A stretch of 54,859 nt of DNA from Agarophyton chilense (lineage: Eukaryota > Rhodophyta > Florideophyceae > Gracilariales > Gracilariaceae), in the NCBI GenBank assembly GCA_030374765.1, contig JARGXX010000124.1, positions 1 through 54,859 on the forward strand. The letters are read 5' to 3'. The notes beneath the pieces were generated by a model. The model was not told the DNA's origin. It was given only the letters and a program-made list of their open reading frames with translations, and made no database searches. Positions 1 through 10,331 of this stretch are shown piece by piece. Both the position numbers and the translations under genes were made by a program. Positions within the stretch are counted from its first letter, which is position 1; every line of letters begins with the position of its first letter.

Positions 1-41
1 TTGTCTAATTCAGCCCTACGAGCTCTTCCCATCATTTGCAT

Positions 42-714
42 TCACAACGTGAGCGCAGGTTAGGTAAAGGAAAAGGAAGAAGAGGGGGAAAAGACGAGAA
101 GAAGAGAAAAATAAAAGAAGAGAAACAAAGGAAGGTAGTCAGCCTTGACAATTTACTTCGATCGTTGGCGACCGTCATTGAAAACTATATCTACCTCGCA
201 CGCAGTTCCGCCGCCGGTGCTGACCGTCGGCGGGTCACCCACGTCTCACACCTTGCCACTGTGCGACGAGGAGTTGCGCGCCAAAACAATTTCAAACATG
301 AAGCATATCAAATAAAAACTCAAAAAAATCATCCAAAGTGGTGCGCCAGTGCCAACCACCCGCGCAGCCCAGATTCGGCTGTTACGGCCAAACCCCGTAT
401 CCAGCCCACATTCGCACATTCTCTCCAACTGCATAGCCCGTGCTCATTCAGCGCTCTCGTCCAATCAAATCGCTCCACTTGGGCCGAAGCCCCAACACGC
501 CCCATTAGAACCAGACCACTTGTCCATACCACGTTGCATGAGGGCATTTGCAGTAGCCAATCAGATGGCCGTTTCACGTTGAGATTGAGATGAGGCGCAT
601 ATGCGTTTTTCCGCGGAGGGTGCCCAAAAGTGCCCATGCTTAAATCCACTTTTTGTTTTCCACTATTTCCAACACTCCAAAGGGCTTGGGGGCACAGTCG
701 ACCAAACCTCAACA
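42..714 (-). repeat. 3' LTR of copy A
   Basis: 673-bp direct repeat of 5924-6598, lacking one C in a C run near 360. In element sense it begins TGTTGAGG and ends GTTGTGA. Both ends are fixed by the TGCAT duplication. Confidence 0.95.
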
Positions 715-3700
715 CTCCTCCTCGACTGGTCGGCCAAGTCCAACACGGTCCGCGTTATTGTTGTGAAGACCTGGGCCAAGTGGTTTAGTTAAGAAGTCCG
801 CATCATTGTCTTCACTTGGAACGTACGTCACATTGATGTGACAATCCTTGACTAGTTCCCGAACGAAGTGCAACTTAACGTCAATGTGCTTAGCGCGACC
901 CGACGGACAGCGTTCACCAGTTGCCCAGTCAATGGCGCACTGGTTGTCCGAACGAATGGGCACAGCACCTTGCACTTTCCATCCAATCTCCTTAAGCACA
1001 CGCTTCAACCAAATGACCTCCTGACACGCAAGCGTCAAAGCATAATACTCGGCCTCGCCGGTAGACAACGCCACCGAAGCCTGTTTTCTTGCGCCCCACA
1101 TACATGTCGCTTTGCCAAGCTTCACTAAGAAACCAGACATTGACTTGCGATCACGCGTGTCCGCAGCGTAGTCAGAGTCAACGTACGCCTCCAGTTTCAC
1201 CATGCCAGAGTGATAGTGCACACCATGTTCAGTTGTACCGCGAAGGTAACGAAGAACCCGCTTTGCTGCCTTGTGACAGTAGGCCGTGGGCGATTTCTGA
1301 AAACGAGCCAAGATTAGGACGGGTGCTAATATATCCAACCGAGTTCTCAGTGCCAAATACAAAAGCGATCCAATGATCTGCTGGTACAGCTGAGTATCCT
1401 GGATGGATTTGTCTTTCTCAGATGTCCACCCGGTAAAAAAAGATTCTACCATAGGGGTGCATGCCGGCTTGGATCGCTGAAACCCGAAACGGCGCAACAC
1501 GCTTTCCGTGTACAGTGACTGACCAAGATACAGCGACACAGGTCGACCATCTGAATCTAAAGTCCATTTGAATTCAACGCCGAGGTACAAGTTCACTTCG
1601 TCCGCCACACGCAGCTCGTAAAACGACTTAAGCTCCTCCAAAATCGCATCACGTTCCATGGCAGAAGTTGTGAATATTAGCAAGTCATCCACATAAACTA
1701 GCACGAACGCATCCTCATTGCTCTCGTTTTGGCGGCGAAACACGCAAGGTGCACTCGGTAACTCTTCAAAACATATGCTTTTCATATCCTCGCATAGTTT
1801 GTTGTGCCATGCCAAGTGCGCTTGCTTCAGTCCATAGATAGCCTTGAGCAATTTGAAGCATCGTGAAGTCACGCCAGGTATACCTCGAGGTGACATGATC
1901 CACACATCTTCCTCAAGTTCGCCATTGAGAAACGCAGTCTTCACATCCACCTGTACCACATACATGCGCAAGCATAACGTCAGATACAAGAATATGCGAA
2001 CCAAAGAGAACGAAACAACTGGTGCATAAGTCTCCATGTAGTCCTGACCATATGTTTGGTGGTTTCCACCGGCTACAACACGAGCCTTAAAACGTTCAAC
2101 TGACCCATCAGCATTGCGCTTTACCTTCAGTATGACGTGAGTTGGTAGTGGTTGTGAAGCAGGAGAGTCATCAGGTTTCCAAGTTTGCTTCGACTCCAAT
2201 GATGAAAACTCTTCATCGACGGCTGCTTGCCACATGGTACGCTCCTCCGCACTGGCGGACATTGCCTCCTTGAGTGAGGGCTCATCACTAGTAGTGACTT
2301 TGACTTGCGATGTACAGTGAGTAGACCCTGCCATGAACCACCTCAGAGGTTGACGGCGCGTGCGCCGCGGGTAGCGTGGTTCCGTATCAGCGTTGGCAGA
2401 TGTATCAAGGTCATCAGCAGCACTTTCGTCATCACTTTCGGAATCCTGTGCATCGTCTTCATTGCTGCCGGAGTCTGACTCCGACTGCCTGAGTGTTGGA
2501 ATCAGGTGCGAGGATCCGTCATGAACCACCTCCTCCTCAACATTATCCACGGAGAAGGTATCCGATTCGTCATCAATGCTATCACATAATCCCATATCAG
2601 AGCTATAGTCAGCATCTGACGCACTTTCATCATCCATGTAGTTGGCAAGAGATGATGCGCCAGGGAACTTGGATTCATCAAAAGTAACATGTCGTGACTC
2701 AATAATACGCGGAGTACCATCATTATCAACGACGAGTACCTTGTACACACCATGCTCAAGAGTCTCCAAGTACACTCCCTCAAGTGCACGAGACTCGAAC
2801 TTGGGTCCACGCGGAGTCCTTAGCACGAATGCAGTGCATCCAAACACACGCACGTGCTTCAACAAAGGTTTATTTCCAGTTACCAGAAAGTAGGGACTGT
2901 TGTTAACAGTAGAATGTTGCACTCGATTACGCACAAAGATAACATGTTTCAGCGCATATGGCCACAAACATTCTGGTAGATCGGCTTGGATCAGCAACGA
3001 TCGAGCAGCTTCCACCATGGTACGATTGATGCGCTCAGCTATAGCGTTGTGTTCGGGGGTGTATGGAGCAGAGAAAGAAGTGAGGCCATGTTCTGCTGCC
3101 CAGTTCTCTTGCAGGGCAATATATTCTTCTGCACCGTCCGAGTGCAAACTTTTGATATGCACTCCTCCAAGCTGCTTAAACTTTGCCGCAATACCCACAA
3201 ACACATCACTAAGAGCACTGCGATGGATCACCAGACCTAGGAACACATACCGTGAGTGATCATCGAGGAATGTACATGCATATTGAAACTTTTCCGGAAA
3301 AGACTTTTCCAGAGGACCTATAATATCCGAGTGCACAATGTCACCAACCGCGGATGCATGTTCAAAGTGACCTGGGAACGGAAGCTTATGAGCCTTGCCA
3401 AGTCGACATGCTCGGCATACCTCCTCCATGTCACACAAGTGCGGCACTCCATCTGCGTACTTGTGTACATGTTGCAGATCACGTTGGTTGATGTGAGCCA
3501 GTCGTCGGTGCCACAGTTGAGTCTCCGTAGACTTTGTCGAAAGCGCAAGTTCCACGCCAGCATGCCCTAAAGGTTGAGGCAGTGTGTACATGCGAGATAC
3601 CTTGTCACGATCACCAATGCCCACCTCAAAACCATTTGACTCTAGCGTCAAACGTACACTATGACGACCGAAGAGCGACTCAATACCTTTGTCGGCCAAA

Positions 3701-5010
3701 CACCCGGTTGAAACCAAGTTGTATCCCAGAGCGGGGGTCAGTAGGGCATCACTCAGACGTATGTTCGCATTGTCCAAAGGAATGATCACCTCTCCGCGTT
3801 GTTTAGATACAACAGATGTGTTATCGGCAAGCATCACTGTCCTTTCGTCGCAAGGTTCAAGTGAACCGGGCACGAACGCACAAACAGAATGGAAGCAATG
3901 TACTGTCGCACCGCTGTCTGCGTAGGTACTCAGGTCATTCGGCGGAACTATAGTGGTCCTTTCCACAGTTGCACCAGCAATTTCGATTTTTCCAGACTTT
4001 CCAGAAGACTTGCTCGAGGCGCTTCTACCACTACTGCCACCCATTCGCTTGGGTTGTGGCGACAGTTTATCGAGGATACTCTGCGGCAAGTGGTTGTCCG
4101 GGTTGTCCGGATTCATAAAGCAACGATCTTGTGTGTGTCCATCGCGATCACAGAAGTCGCAATGATGTCCATTGCTCGATCCAGAACGATCAAATGATGA
4201 CGATCTCAAGGCGGCAGCAAGTGCACGAGCAGTAGACTCAATGTCGGAGTGACCATCAGACTCCTCATCTTCGTTGTTTGCACTACTGCGGGTACGATTA
4301 GTCGATTCAGAATGTCGACCAGATTTTTTCCTGCCCTTCTTCTTGCGACGTGAACTACGTCCAGACGGCCTTGCAGACACCTGTTTCGCGTTGTATTCAT
4401 CTATGAGGGTCGTGGCCACGTAGTCCCATGTAAGCTCAGCGATATCCTTGGTTCGAAGAGCTGCAGCAGTAGACTCCAGTGTGCAATTGGGATCAATAGA
4501 AGCAAGTAACATGGGAGCTTTGTGCGACTCGGGTACTGCCGCATCCTTTCCCATGCGCTCTAACTGAGCAAATAACGCCGTGTACTGGTCCACATAGCCT
4601 GACATATTCTGACCATTGTATCCCATACGGAATAGTTGAGTCTGCACAGCAATTCTGGATACAGTACGATTGGACGCATACCGTGCATCAAGTAATGCGA
4701 GCATGCGCGCCGGGTCGTCGTCGACATCCATGACCACACGAAGTGGCGCATCACCCAAGGCGCATATTATGATTCCACATGCCTTCTCGCGCTTGGCGAC
4801 AACTCGAGCGCTATCAATAGCGGTATCCGATGTTGCTTCAGTAGTTGCTGAATATCCAGAATCGGATTCCACAACGTTCCACACACCTTTAACACGGCAT
4901 GCAGCACGAAGGCGATGGCGCCATAGGGCATAATCATCACCACGCCTTCCATGAAAACGAGGGATTTTCATCCCGGTAGTACTTTCGGATTCCATTTCCG
5001 TGTCCGACAT
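709..5010 (-). CDS. Copia Gag-Pol polyprotein, family 1 copy A (1433 aa)
   Basis: Single-frame polyprotein for particle assembly, processing, cDNA synthesis and integration. Visible order: Gag about 1-210; Lys/Arg-rich stretch 217-232; CCHC zinc knuckle C284-C297; aspartic protease motif DSG at 365-367; HHCC integrase zinc-binding residues H501, H506, C532, C535; integrase acidic residues D562, D625, E659; acidic linker 795-870; reverse transcriptase with YVDD at 1106-1109; RNase H with D1278, E1319 and D1355 regions. No frameshift or internal stop. The start ATG at 5010 lies about 900 bp after the primer site. The final Cys codon and the stop TGA lie in the first six bases of the LTR. This copy differs from the others at residues 564 (Ile), 637 (Trp) and 897 (Thr). 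Trp637 lies between two integrase catalytic residues. Confidence 0.96.
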   Translation of the reverse strand: MSDTEMESESTTGMKIPRFHGRRGDDYALWRHRLRAACRVKGVWNVVESDSGYSATTEATSDTAIDSARVVAKREKACGIIICALGDAPLRVVMDVDDDPARMLALLDARYASNRTVSRIAVQTQLFRMGYNGQNMSGYVDQYTALFAQLERMGKDAAVPESHKAPMLLASIDPNCTLESTAAALRTKDIAELTWDYVATTLIDEYNAKQVSARPSGRSSRRKKKGRKKSGRHSESTNRTRSSANNEDEESDGHSDIESTARALAAALRSSSFDRSGSSNGHHCDFCDRDGHTQDRCFMNPDNPDNHLPQSILDKLSPQPKRMGGSSGRSASSKSSGKSGKIEIAGATVERTTIVPPNDLSTYADSGATVHCFHSVCAFVPGSLEPCDERTVMLADNTSVVSKQRGEVIIPLDNANIRLSDALLTPALGYNLVSTGCLADKGIESLFGRHSVRLTLESNGFEVGIGDRDKVSRMYTLPQPLGHAGVELALSTKSTETQLWHRRLAHINQRDLQHVHKYADGVPHLCDMEEVCRACRLGKAHKLPFPGHFEHASAVGDIVHSDIIGPLEKSFPEKFQYACTFLDDHSRYVFLGLVIHRSALSDVFVGIAAKFKQLGGVHIKSLHSDGAEEYIALQENWAAEHGLTSFSAPYTPEHNAIAERINRTMVEAARSLLIQADLPECLWPYALKHVIFVRNRVQHSTVNNSPYFLVTGNKPLLKHVRVFGCTAFVLRTPRGPKFESRALEGVYLETLEHGVYKVLVVDNDGTPRIIESRHVTFDESKFPGASSLANYMDDESASDADYSSDMGLCDSIDDESDTFSVDNVEEEVVHDGSSHLIPTLRQSESDSGSNEDDAQDSESDDESAADDLDTSANADTEPRYPRRTRRQPLRWFMAGSTHCTSQVKVTTSDEPSLKEAMSASAEERTMWQAAVDEEFSSLESKQTWKPDDSPASQPLPTHVILKVKRNADGSVERFKARVVAGGNHQTYGQDYMETYAPVVSFSLVRIFLYLTLCLRMYVVQVDVKTAFLNGELEEDVWIMSPRGIPGVTSRCFKLLKAIYGLKQAHLAWHNKLCEDMKSICFEELPSAPCVFRRQNESNEDAFVLVYVDDLLIFTTSAMERDAILEELKSFYELRVADEVNLYLGVEFKWTLDSDGRPVSLYLGQSLYTESVLRRFGFQRSKPACTPMVESFFTGWTSEKDKSIQDTQLYQQIIGSLLYLALRTRLDILAPVLILARFQKSPTAYCHKAAKRVLRYLRGTTEHGVHYHSGMVKLEAYVDSDYAADTRDRKSMSGFLVKLGKATCMWGARKQASVALSTGEAEYYALTLACQEVIWLKRVLKEIGWKVQGAVPIRSDNQCAIDWATGERCPSGRAKHIDVKLHFVRELVKDCHINVTYVPSEDNDADFLTKPLGPGLHNNNADRVGLGRPVEEEC

Positions 5011-5350
5011 ATTTCAGTCTGTTATCCACGAAGCAGATAGAACGGAACCAAACGAAATTAATTAGTAGAGGGAAGCAGAGTGAGGGACTCAATGCCTTGG
5101 GAAGTTTAAGAAAAGGGCCACGAGCAGTGATGAATTCGTGGCCGAGCTTGCCCGAACGGAGTATCCCAACTCAAACGTTCGACAGCGAGGACGACAGCGG
5201 AGACTTTTGACGTAGCCTGCAACGCTCACCGAGACGCGTCTCGTACGCGATCACAAGCGGAGCTCGGGTGCTCCCACGCTTGGAGTATACTCACGGGCAG
5301 TGGCAGAAGGCGTACCCGGAACAGACAAACTTCTCGACTTCGGGTTGAAA

Positions 5351-5534
5351 CTTCTTGATTGAACCTACCGAGACTTGCTCGAGGTAGGCGGGCGCACTGG
5401 CGGGAGAAACTACCTCCGCTACCCTAAAGGATGATCCCCTGGACCCTGGTTACTCTCTCCAGGTGAGGTACGCTTTGATTACCTACCGAACTCTGCGCAC
5501 TTCAGAGTCCGGCGCTTTTAGTCCCTACGAGGCG
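5351..5534 (-). promoter_or_regulatory. Structured 5' leader block of copy A
   Basis: Minus-strand equivalent of the leader block described at 21436-21619 in copy B: several hairpins, then TTTAGGG, then CAGTGCGCCCG. It lies between the primer site and gag. A related block occurs in family 2 at 33697-33867. Function unknown. Confidence 0.6.
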
Positions 5535-5909
5535 TCCCAAGGAGGGGTGTCGTCAAGATACACTTCCCCCAGTTGACCCAAGCTAGCCTCTTGCGGGAAA
5601 GTAGCGCGGTCGTGCGGTGTAGTACGGTTGCTCCTACACTTCCAAGCCCAATTCATCGACCTCCGTACTCTACGGACGGAGAGCAGGATTTGGCAGACTT
5701 CCCGGTCTCGTGCCAAGGGGGTACTAACAAACGCGATATGTTTTCGCCACCAAGGAGGAAGTCCGCAGGGTACACGCCTGTCGCAAAACAAAATAACTTC
5801 TTGAATCCAGATGAGCGTTAGTCGTAGATCGCGCACCTGTCGCAGTAGGGAATCTTCTTGAATCCAAATAAATGTTAGTAGAGCGTGACGTCTGCGAAGA
5901 GTCGACGCT

Positions 5910-5923
5910 CTGGGCCCATAACC
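5910..5923 (-). other. Primer-binding site of copy A
   Basis: Sense-strand GGTTATGGGCCCAG directly after the 5' LTR. It is complementary to the anticodon arm of eukaryotic initiator tRNA-Met, so priming is probably by a half-tRNA as in Drosophila copia, not by the tRNA 3' end. Confidence 0.85.
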
Positions 5924-6598
5924 TCACAACGTGAGCGCAGGTTAGGTAAAGGAAAAGGAAGAAGAGGGGGAAAAGACGAGAAGAAGAGAAAAATAAAAGA
6001 AGAGAAACAAAGGAAGGTAGTCAGCCTTGACAATTTACTTCGATCGTTGGCGACCGTCATTGAAAACTATATCTACCTCGCACGCAGTTCCGCCGCCGGT
6101 GCTGACCGTCGGCGGGTCACCCACGTCTCACACCTTGCCACTGTGCGACGAGGAGTTGCGCGCCAAAACAATTTCAAACATGAAGCATATCAAATAAAAA
6201 CTCAAAAAAAATCATCCAAAGTGGTGCGCCAGTGCCAACCACCCCGCGCAGCCCAGATTCGGCTGTTACGGCCAAACCCCGTATCCAGCCCACATTCGCA
6301 CATTCTCTCCAACTGCATAGCCCGTGCTCATTCAGCGCTCTCGTCCAATCAAATCGCTCCACTTGGGCCGAAGCCCCAACACGCCCCATTAGAACCAGAC
6401 CACTTGTCCATACCACGTTGCATGAGGGCATTTGCAGTAGCCAATCAGATGGCCGTTTCACGTTGAGATTGAGATGAGGCGCATATGCGTTTTTCCGCGG
6501 AGGGTGCCCAAAAGTGCCCATGCTTAAATCCACTTTTTGTTTTCCACTATTTCCAACACTCCAAAGGGCTTGGGGGCACAGTCGACCAAACCTCAACA
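5924..6598 (-). repeat. 5' LTR of copy A
   Basis: 675-bp partner of the LTR at 42-714, with eight instead of seven A residues in one run. It is followed by the TGCAT duplication at 6599-6603. Confidence 0.95.
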
Positions 6599-6603
6599 TG
6601 CAT

Positions 6604-7748
6604 GACGTCCATTGAAAGAAGTTCAACCTCGAAGGCACATGATGTCCTTGGCTGCCTGAAAGCTCTCTTTGGCTAAATGCAGCTGCTGTTGAACGGTGGT
6701 GGTGATAGAAGAGAAGGGTTTGGGGAAGGAAGGGAACATATCCATTGGGAGTTGGGAGGGAACGGGAAATGGGGTCGGGGGGTGGAACACAAGAATGAGC
6801 AGCGGCAGGGGTTGACGGTGTGAACAACGGCGGGAATAAGCGCAGAGTGTAGAGATGCTGTGCGCTGGTGTAGGGTATAGCACTGCACGGAGGCACATAA
6901 TCGTTTCAAGTCGACACAGAGGATCGATATGAACAGAGCGAACGACGTGCGCAGCATATCGTTGTGCAGTGCTGTAGCCCCAGTTCAAACATCAACTTGA
7001 CCAACCTGACCCCCAGAAAACTGCACCAGCAATAGGACAAGCAGTCCCAGCCCGTTTAAGTTCCAACTGATTTTTTTCCTCTGTAACCAATCGTTTTGTC
7101 CAAACTTCCGATGCCCAGGCCCTTCTGCATCTCTGTTTCAACCAGCCAAACCTGCACCGTCGCCTGTCTCAAACCAATAGCAGAAAAAGATCACAACGAT
7201 GCTCACTCAATTTATCTCCCTCCCCCGCACCCAGCCCTCGCAATTTCCATTGAGGGCAGCCCACTGATCAATTGTTGCCCTGGTAACAAGAGATAATCTT
7301 CCAGGGTTCCAGGTTACACGTGTAAAGTCAGCGCCAAACATCATCGAACTCTCACCGCCACCACGCTCATCGCTGTTCGAGTGGCAAACGATCTCCTCGC
7401 CCGGAGCAGCATTCCCCCTATTCACCGCAGCGCCCTTCTCCACCATATCAACGGCGGACATGACTTCCCCCGCAATGCAACGCCAACGGAGCTGTTTTCC
7501 GCCCGCATTTCTCTTGGCCCTGCCACTCACTGCCTCCTATCGTGCTGTGCATTTGCACTCGTCGTGCGTCATGGTCTCGAATTCGGGAAGTTGCACAGTA
7601 TTGTACTGATAGAGGGCTAGGAGGTCACATGTCACGGAGGACCAGATCAGATAGAACCTATACAGCGACAACCAGATTTCGTAACTCCCCACGAGAACCT
7701 TCTCAATCACTAAGCTGGAAGATACGTGCGTCTCGTGCGTCAGGCATA
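6604..7748. other. Intergenic, no recognisable gene
   Basis: Unique-looking DNA between copy A and the aspartic protease relic. Open frames here are short, start mostly at non-ATG codons, and resemble no family I know. No RNA gene, repeat or transposon end was seen. Confidence 0.5.
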
Positions 7749-9220
7749 TCATTCTGTTGGAGCTGGCATATATTTTTTCGTCAGTTGAACGTATTTCTGA
7801 TCACTATAGTCGTCTTTGTTTTCATCCAGATCATCACTGGCAGCCAATGAATAAGCCGATGGATGCTCGTACATTGCGTTATTCAGACTGCGTTGAATGC
7901 AAAGTACTATGAAAAAAGGCGTGAGCAAACCAGTGACGAGTGCACTAAAACGTCCTGCGTACACACCGAACATTAAAGCCGCCTGAGGTCGCATCTGATA
8001 CAGGAAAGCAGCAACGATGCAATGGGGATATGTAATGATACCAAGAGTTGACTGTGACTGGTGAAATGTATGTGAAGGATAGTCGAACGCAAGGAGTGTC
8101 GCTGCTGCGGCGCACTCTCCGCATTGTGTCTAAGAATAACAGTTTGTGCCCGCGCCGCAACACGGTACTGACGCCACAAATCCAAGACGCTTTTTTTGTA
8201 ATCGTAGTGTGTAAACCAGCGCTGCATTATGTTTGTCCCGAAGATGACATCTGTTCCATCTTGTATTTCCTTCATGGCCATGAATCCCACACAGCGGTAT
8301 CCAGCGTTTCCAGGCTTGTTGATTGGACAAATGTAGTCTGTGGGTCGCAATTGCATGTCTAAAGAGCCATTTGAAATCAAATGGAACACTGAGGAAGGCA
8401 TCTTTTCGAGCTCCTCGTCAGGAAGCCGTGTACAGGTGGAGGGTATGAACTTGGAACGCTCTTGACACAATTCTTTTACATCGCAGCGATGTGGTATTAT
8501 TTGATCCAGAATGAGCACAGTGGCTCCCTCAGATACAACAACATGCGTCGTAACACTGTCTAGAATACCCGAACGCAAGTTGGGAATACTAAGCTGGCGA
8601 TCGCCAATATTGATTATGTTGGAGATGTTCTTGGTACAGTAAGAGGGCTGGTCCGAAACATCAAGGGGTACATGCTTTTTGGCGGAGCGCTGCCAAGCGA
8701 TGCATCGTAGTCGCCAAAGATCGCAAGGCCGCCTGACGCAGCGCAGCAGATGAAAAAACTATCCGCGATGGCGCCCGTCTTGACCACCTGTTACAGAGGA
8801 TGCTCATCGCAGGTGGGATTACATGCGAGTGATTTTCACGCTATACCGAGAATTTCATCCACCATGTTGCGCTTAAAATCAGTGATGTCATCAACAATTC
8901 CGCCAGACGGGACAAGGTCGTTCAAATAGACAATTAGACGCCATGATGGCAACAAAAGGAGCTATTGTGCCGATTTGATCAGCACATACCATACATTGCC
9001 CGGAATGTGTTCGGCTCGCTGACCCCTTCCGGCGATTGCCGCAAGTGATAATTCTCTCAAACCAGCCTTCCCCACTATTTAGATTGTAAATGGAATATTC
9101 TCTGCTGTTGTCGGATGCTCGGACCACCAGTTCTTCATTTTCTTCTTCAGAAAGGCGTCCTCGATCGGCAGATGAAGAACTTTTACAAGACATTGACTCT
9201 TTGTATTTGACCCAACGTGT
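7749..9220 (-). pseudogene. Pepsin-type aspartic protease with C-terminal membrane anchor, decayed
   Basis: A minus-strand frame (about 8935 down to 8200) reads as the middle and second lobe of an A1-family aspartic protease: a DEILGIA-type motif, then TGAIADSF, GGLAIFGDYD, the second catalytic region ILDS-V-TTHVVV, and the closing IFGTNIMQRWFTHYDY motif. A further frame (7749-7994) has a hydrophobic segment ALVTGLLTPFFIVLCI and a polar tail, consistent with a membrane anchor. Damage: in-frame TGA and TAA between the DEILGIA and TGAIADSF motifs, a frameshift near 7990, at least one more near 8940, and the catalytic Gly replaced by Val (codon at 8552-8554). No first-lobe DTG was found. Upstream residues to about 9220 are a weaker match. 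Likely a dead host gene; extensive unrecognised introns are a less likely alternative. Confidence 0.7.
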
Positions 9221-10218
9221 TCTAGAACGCGGTTCTACTTGTCAGTAAACATTTCTAATGCCTCTAATAACAGATAATTCTCATTTTCTACCCATACATT
9301 TTGATTAGAGTCTTCTGCACCTCCCTGGCCCACAGTCAAATTCATCTGAATAAAATCTCAAGGTTTTATATACGATGCATGTCTATCAGCCTTGTAGCAA
9401 GAAACACAAAGATCGACATCTATTACATTAAATACTCGCTTTGTGTGAGGAGAATAACTTATCTGACTCATACCATATCAGATCCTGTATCCAAATTTTT
9501 TTCGTTTGAAACACCTAGAACAATAGCTGTCCCCAACACACGCTTGTCTACAAGCTGCCGTCAACTCATTGCCAGAAACAGAAACGTGTTGCTGTAAGAT
9601 GTACGCTCAGGGTGGGACATCCATTCTCACAGCCTACACTCAGGAGAACATTTCTTAATAACCACAACAATAATTTTTATTGCTACAGAAATATAGAACT
9701 ACAAAAGTGATTGCAGCTTTTTCGGGAGTCACTTGTGAGGAATAGTACAGCTTAAACGCCAGCATCCCTCGAGTAAATGTTTAGAAGAAAAGGAGGTTTT
9801 TCAAAAGAACCATCTAGACAATCTGGCTCATGGAGAGCTTCTAACTAACTAATGTAGCAAGACGTTTCTCACCATGGCGAAAAGCATATCGGACCTGCTC
9901 CTCGCACTTCAAAATCGCAGTTTTAGCCCAGCGTAGTCCAAATAGCTTTACACAGCACGCAACTACGTCCTCATTTGCACATGCCGAAGGGGCCTGCTTC
10001 TCCATTATGCAACCATTCGTCCCATAAAACCAACTGTTCTGATTAAAGGTACACACTCAAACTAATCCACTAATCCAGAGTGACTTGACGTTTGCCAGCA
10101 ACGTCAACCCTAAATACCTTCTTCTGTTCCAAATAAGGAATGCATCCCAACCCGGCCTCTGAAGGCGTGTATGGCGCTGTAGACGAATTAGGATAACGTC
10201 ATAGCCCCCGACGATGCA
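9221..10218. other. AT-rich intergenic region
   Basis: About 1 kb between the divergently oriented protease relic and the secreted-enzyme gene. No coding frame, repeat or RNA gene could be supported. It should contain the promoter region of the gene at 10332. Confidence 0.45.
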
Positions 10219-10224
10219 TATAAA
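10219..10224 (+). promoter_or_regulatory. Candidate TATA box
   Basis: TATAAA within GCATATAAACTC, 108 bases upstream of the ATG at 10332. With initiation about 30 bases downstream this gives a 5' leader of roughly 80 bases. Position and sequence only; no expression evidence. Confidence 0.4.
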
Positions 10225-10331
10225 CTCACATAGACGATGCCATCACAGCCATCTCTCCACAATATTCTCACCTGACTGCGCAGCACTGCTACTTATTTTC
10301 ACTACTACTCTACTAACTATTGCCCTAACAA

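Larger units (their letters stand above)
42..6598 (-). mobile_element. Complete Copia LTR retrotransposon, family 1, copy A
   Basis: Autonomous-looking 6557-bp element read on the minus strand: 3' LTR (42-714), 5209-bp internal region with one polyprotein gene, 5' LTR (5924-6598). The flanking bases TGCAT at 37-41 and 6599-6603 are a perfect 5-bp target duplication, fixing both ends. The LTRs differ only by single-base length changes in homopolymers, so the insertion is recent. Domain order (protease, integrase, reverse transcriptase, RNase H) is that of Ty1/Copia. It borders the host-gene block on its right. Confidence 0.95.

Noticed and set aside
6623..6988. Ser/Pro-rich minus-strand frames right of copy A
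   Set aside because: Low-complexity translation partly overlapping the LTR edge, no ATG-supported gene structure and no similarity.
8760..8830. Intron explaining the two stops in the aspartic protease
   Set aside because: The same frame encodes plausible protease residues between the stops, so simple nonsense changes fit better, although an acceptor-like CAG is present at the second stop.
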